A stretch of 22,989 nt of DNA from JBFFXF01 sp041569895 (GTDB lineage Bacteria; Planctomycetota; UBA8108; JACQVS01), in NCBI GenBank assembly GCA_041569895.1, contig JBFFXF010000101.1, positions 1 through 22,989 of the forward strand, given 5' to 3'. Positions 22,896 to 22,989 of the stretch are shown piece after piece (within the stretch, counting starts at the first letter, position 1; every line of letters starts with the position of its first letter). The position numbers and the translations under genes are program-made. The notes beneath the pieces are model-generated. The model searched no databases. It worked only from the letters and a program-made list of their open reading frames with translations, and was not told where the DNA came from.

Positions 22896-22943
22896 CCCGT
22901 TCCCGGTCCCGGTCCCGGTCCCGTGCCCGTGCCCGTGCCCGTG
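22896..22943 (+). repeat. Hexanucleotide array G, eight NNCCCG units touching the exchanger stop codon
   Basis: CCCGTT, CCCGGT x3 and CCCGTG x4 start at the first base after the TGA at 22893-22895. GCCC-GAA-GGGC (22943-22953) forms a hairpin immediately at the array end. The last 36 bp of the window show nothing I can identify. Confidence 0.93.
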
Positions 22944-22989
22944 CCCGAAGGGCTGCTCGACTTCGCGGGCGAGACTCTACGACGCATCC

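Noticed and set aside
22944..22989. Possible gene start or end at the right window edge
   Set aside because: Only 46 bp remain, with no start signal on plus and no clear coding pattern on minus.
1..22989. tRNA or rRNA genes, phage or transposase genes
   Set aside because: I saw no T-loop GGTTCGA-type tRNA signature, no rRNA-like stretch and no integrase or transposase motif in the translated frames.

Overview
The window is high-GC DNA (roughly two thirds G+C by eye) from a free-living, probably Gram-negative-type bacterium. Three secreted proteins carry paired dockerin-like calcium loops (D-x-N-x-D-G-x-x-D-I-S/A-D followed by L-x-x-L-F-x-G-G) and two of them end in a Cys-rich tail. I associate this combination mainly with Planctomycetota and neighbouring uncultured lineages. 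That assignment is from memory of such proteins, not from a search. There are no rRNA or tRNA genes, no CRISPR array, no complete insertion sequence and no phage genes that I can see.

Layout. 1-985 (-): 5' part of a secreted protein with dockerin-like loops and poly-Asp linkers. 1350-2900 (+): secreted subtilisin-type protease. 2934-3392 (-): CBS pair that looks like the severed C-terminus of an M50 site-2 protease. 3544-3750 (-): 68-residue protein of unknown function. 4147-5388 (+): CNNM/CorC-type transporter. 5822-6310 (+): small membrane protein with a helix-turn-helix-like tail. 6583-7185 (-): five-helix membrane protein. 7419-11922 (+): tightly overlapping three-gene ABC-2 export operon (membrane-anchored accessory protein, ATPase, duplicated permease). 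11935-14811 (-): large secreted FG-GAP repeat protein. 14904-16208 (-) and 16332-17429 (+): divergent pair of an OPA-like MFS transporter and a zinc dehydrogenase. 17758-18948 (+): orphan beta-class DNA methyltransferase. 18985-20286, 20374-21888 and 21954-22895 (all +): APC permease, second MFS transporter and Na+/Ca2+ exchanger. The theme is envelope and transport: six transport systems, two small membrane proteins and three secreted calcium-binding proteins.

The most unusual content is between the genes. Six hexanucleotide arrays occur only in intergenic DNA and fall into two classes, NNCCCG (4011-4070 read on -, 5408-5467, 6369-6404, 22896-22943) and NCCGAN (5526-5609, 6442-6558). Twice an NNCCCG array is followed by an NCCGAN array, and these two composites flank the 5822-6310 gene and share 15-16 bp anchors. 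Every NNCCCG array is followed at 0-2 nt by a short palindrome. Three of the four lie on the sense strand after a stop codon, one of them touching it. Other intergenic structures are an AT-rich inverted-repeat cell (3854-3939), a 9-bp repeat (7251-7295) and a nested inverted-repeat region (17512-17670). Several genes have a -10-like hexamer so close to the start codon that leaderless transcripts are likely.
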